Shown in pieces: positions 6,186 to 7,463 of a stretch of 7,463 nucleotides of DNA. The stretch is taken from positions 1 through 7,463 of the forward strand of contig DASRLO010000115.1 in assembly GCA_035648415.1 (NCBI GenBank), in the 5' to 3' direction. The first letter of the stretch is position 1, and each line of letters begins with the position of its first letter. A program made the position numbers and the translations under genes. Source of the DNA: DATARH01 sp035648415. Lineage in GTDB: Bacteria; Pseudomonadota; Alphaproteobacteria; ATCC43930; CGMCC-115725. The notes under the pieces were generated by a model that was not told the DNA's origin, did no database searches, and worked only from the letters and a program-made list of their open reading frames with translations.

Positions 6186-6201
6186 TCCCGCGATGGCGGG
6201 A
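6186..6201 (-). terminator. Hairpin 3' of SBP4, weak terminator candidate
   Basis: TCCCGC / GCGGGA form a 6-base GC-rich stem with a 4-base loop, 9 bases beyond the SBP4 stop. No T-run follows on the minus strand, so it is a poor intrinsic terminator, but it could stop or stabilise the end of the SBP5-SBP4 transcript. Confidence 0.25.
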
Positions 6202-6209
6202 GCCCAGAC

Positions 6210-7193
6210 CTATTCGATGACCTCGTCGGCGCCGGCGAGGATCGATTGCGGCACGGTGAGGCCGAGCGCCTTGGCGGTTTTAAGATTGATGACCAACTCG
6301 AACTTGGTCGGCTGTTGGACCGGCAGATCGGCTGGCTTTTCCCCCTTGAGGATCCTTCCGGCGTAAATACCGGCCTGGCGAAACAACCCGGTGATGCTCG
6401 GCCCGTAGCTGATCAGCCCGCCGGCAGCGGCGAATTCACGCGACGGATAGATCGCCGGAACGGCCTGCCGGGCCGCCAGCGCCACGAACTGGTCGCGCCG
6501 GCTGGTAAACAGCGCGTCGGGGTCGACGAGGAGCGCGCCGGCATGCAGTTCGACGAGGGAGGTAAAGACCGCGTCGATCTCGCTTTCGGTGCTGGCCTTC
6601 AGAATAGGGAGTTGCACCCCCCTGGCGCGCGCCGCTTTCTGCGCGTCTCTCACCAGACCCTCGTGAGTTGGATTGATCGGGTTCACGACGAGGGCGATCA
6701 CGCCGGCCTGGGGAACCAGCTCGGACAGCAGCTGAAGCCGCTTCGGCATCAGCTCGTTGATGATGTTACTGATGCCCGTGATGTTGCCGCCGGGCCGGGC
6801 GAGATTGGCGACTATGCCGCTTCCGACCGGGTCGGCGAGGCCGGTGAATACGATCGGTATCGTCGAAGTTGCGCTTTTGGCCGCCAATGCCGGAGGGGTG
6901 CCGCCGCTTGCCACGATTAAATCGACGTTGCGGTCGACGAGATCGGCCGCCAATGCGGGCAGCCGGTCGTAGCGCCCCTCGGCCCAGCGGTATTCGATCG
7001 CCAAATTTTGGCTTTCGACATAGCCGGTTTCGCTCAACCCCTGGCCGAGCGCCGCCAAGAAAGCGGCATTCGGGCCGGGCAATGTGGCGCCGAGAAAGCC
7101 GATCACCGGCATCGCCTTCTGCTGTGCGCGCGGTGCGAGCGGCCACGCCATCGCGGTCCCGCCGAGCAGGGCGACGAAATCCCGCCGCTTCAC
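6210..7193 (-). CDS. ABC transporter substrate-binding protein, ABC_sub_bind family (SBP4)
   Basis: A predicted periplasmic binding protein of 327 residues for an unknown solute. The Tat-type signal is MKRRDFVALLGGTAMAWPLA with PRA|QQ cleavage after residue 23. The body shows MPVIGFLGA, GYVESQNLAIEYRWAEGRYD, STIPIVFTGLADPVGSGIVANLARPGGNITGI, ALAARQAVPAIYPSREFAAAGGLISYGPS and the tail PVQQPTKFELVINLKTAKALG...DEVIE. The start is GTG at 7193, which overlaps the stop of SBP5 by 4 bases (GTGA) and is the only start that keeps the signal peptide complete. By eye it is the nearest relative of SBP3 in the window. A hairpin follows its stop, and the gene run is then interrupted by the hypothetical gene. 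Confidence 0.93.
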   Translation of the reverse strand: MKRRDFVALLGGTAMAWPLAPRAQQKAMPVIGFLGATLPGPNAAFLAALGQGLSETGYVESQNLAIEYRWAEGRYDRLPALAADLVDRNVDLIVASGGTPPALAAKSATSTIPIVFTGLADPVGSGIVANLARPGGNITGISNIINELMPKRLQLLSELVPQAGVIALVVNPINPTHEGLVRDAQKAARARGVQLPILKASTESEIDAVFTSLVELHAGALLVDPDALFTSRRDQFVALAARQAVPAIYPSREFAAAGGLISYGPSITGLFRQAGIYAGRILKGEKPADLPVQQPTKFELVINLKTAKALGLTVPQSILAGADEVIE

Positions 7194-7463
7194 TCGATCA
7201 CCTCGTCGGCGCGGGCGAGGAGCGATTGCGGCACGGTGAGGCCGAGCGCCCTCGCGGTCCTCAGATTGATCACCAACTCGAATGTGGTCGGCTGCTGGAC
7301 CGGCAGATCGGCCGGCTTGGCACCGTTGAGGATCTTTCCGGCGTAAATGCCGATCTGGCGATAGATACTCGGGAGACTAGGTCCATAGCTGATCAGCCCA
7401 CCGGAGGCGGCGTAGGCACGCCATTGATAAGCTGCCGGGACGGCATGGCTCGCCGCCAATGCG
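7190..7463 (-). CDS. ABC transporter substrate-binding protein, C-terminal part (SBP5; start outside the window)
   Basis: Only the last 90 or so residues are visible, open to the right edge: ALAASHAVPAAYQWRAYAAS, then GGLISYGPS, YAGKILNGAKPADLPVQQPT, FELVINLRTARALGLTVPQS and DEVIE. These are the third conserved block and tail of the same family as SBP1-SBP4. Compared with its neighbours it has ILNGAKP in place of ILKGAKP and NLRTARA in place of NLKTAKA. The stop overlaps the SBP4 GTG start by 4 bases. The signal peptide and ligand-contact N-lobe cannot be seen. Confidence 0.92.
   Translation of the reverse strand, partial: ALAASHAVPAAYQWRAYAASGGLISYGPSLPSIYRQIGIYAGKILNGAKPADLPVQQPTTFELVINLRTARALGLTVPQSLLARADEVIE

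Noticed and set aside
5919..6920. A 333-codon plus-strand frame crossing the AT-rich region into SBP4
   Set aside because: Most of it is antisense to SBP4, and the part before 6200 crosses a palindrome and has no coding bias.
2533..7463. Regular 1-kb repeats as a CRISPR-like or transposon array
   Set aside because: The repeat units are complete protein-coding genes of one family; there are no short spacers, no transposase and no terminal inverted repeats.

Overview
The window looks like chromosomal DNA from a high-GC alphaproteobacterium of the Bradyrhizobium / Rhodopseudomonas type. This is judged from the strong G/C bias at third codon positions, the class III cyclase fused to TolB-like and TPR regions, and the tandem Tat-exported substrate-binding proteins of the ABC_sub_bind (COG2984-like) family, which is greatly expanded in that group. 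The assignment is by family recognition only; no search was run.

Layout. The 3' end of a response-regulator receiver gene lies on the plus strand (to 202). Everything else reads on the minus strand, so from right to left the order is: a partial substrate-binding protein (SBP5, 7190-7463), SBP4 (6210-7193), a 739-base interval, SBP3 (4490-5470), SBP2 (3498-4493), SBP1 (2533-3501), a 313-base gap, and an adenylate/guanylate cyclase (477-2219). The junctions SBP5/SBP4, SBP3/SBP2 and SBP2/SBP1 are all 4-base stop/start overlaps (GTGA or ATGA), so these genes are probably co-transcribed and translationally coupled. No permease or ATPase gene is present. The 739-base interval holds a GC3-rich hypothetical gene (5581-5961) with a small frame-overlapping ORF before it, an AT-rich near-palindrome, and a decayed copy of an SBP C-terminal tail just in front of SBP3.

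The cyclase converges on the receiver gene. The sensor parts (receiver, cyclase with TolB/TPR regions) and the exported binding proteins could all serve environmental sensing or uptake, but nothing in the sequence ties them into one pathway.

The most notable structure is the modular build of the SBP array. Five divergent paralogues share a strongly conserved C-terminal tail of about 45 codons. Two of them also share a 71-base perfectly identical stretch that matches the signal peptide up to its predicted cleavage site. Two remnants point to gene loss: the SBP tail fragment at 5493-5563, and a 15-codon cyclase start at 433-480 that overlaps the stop of the intact cyclase. I see no RNA genes, CRISPR arrays, insertion sequences or complete transposons, and no clearly new defence or signalling system.
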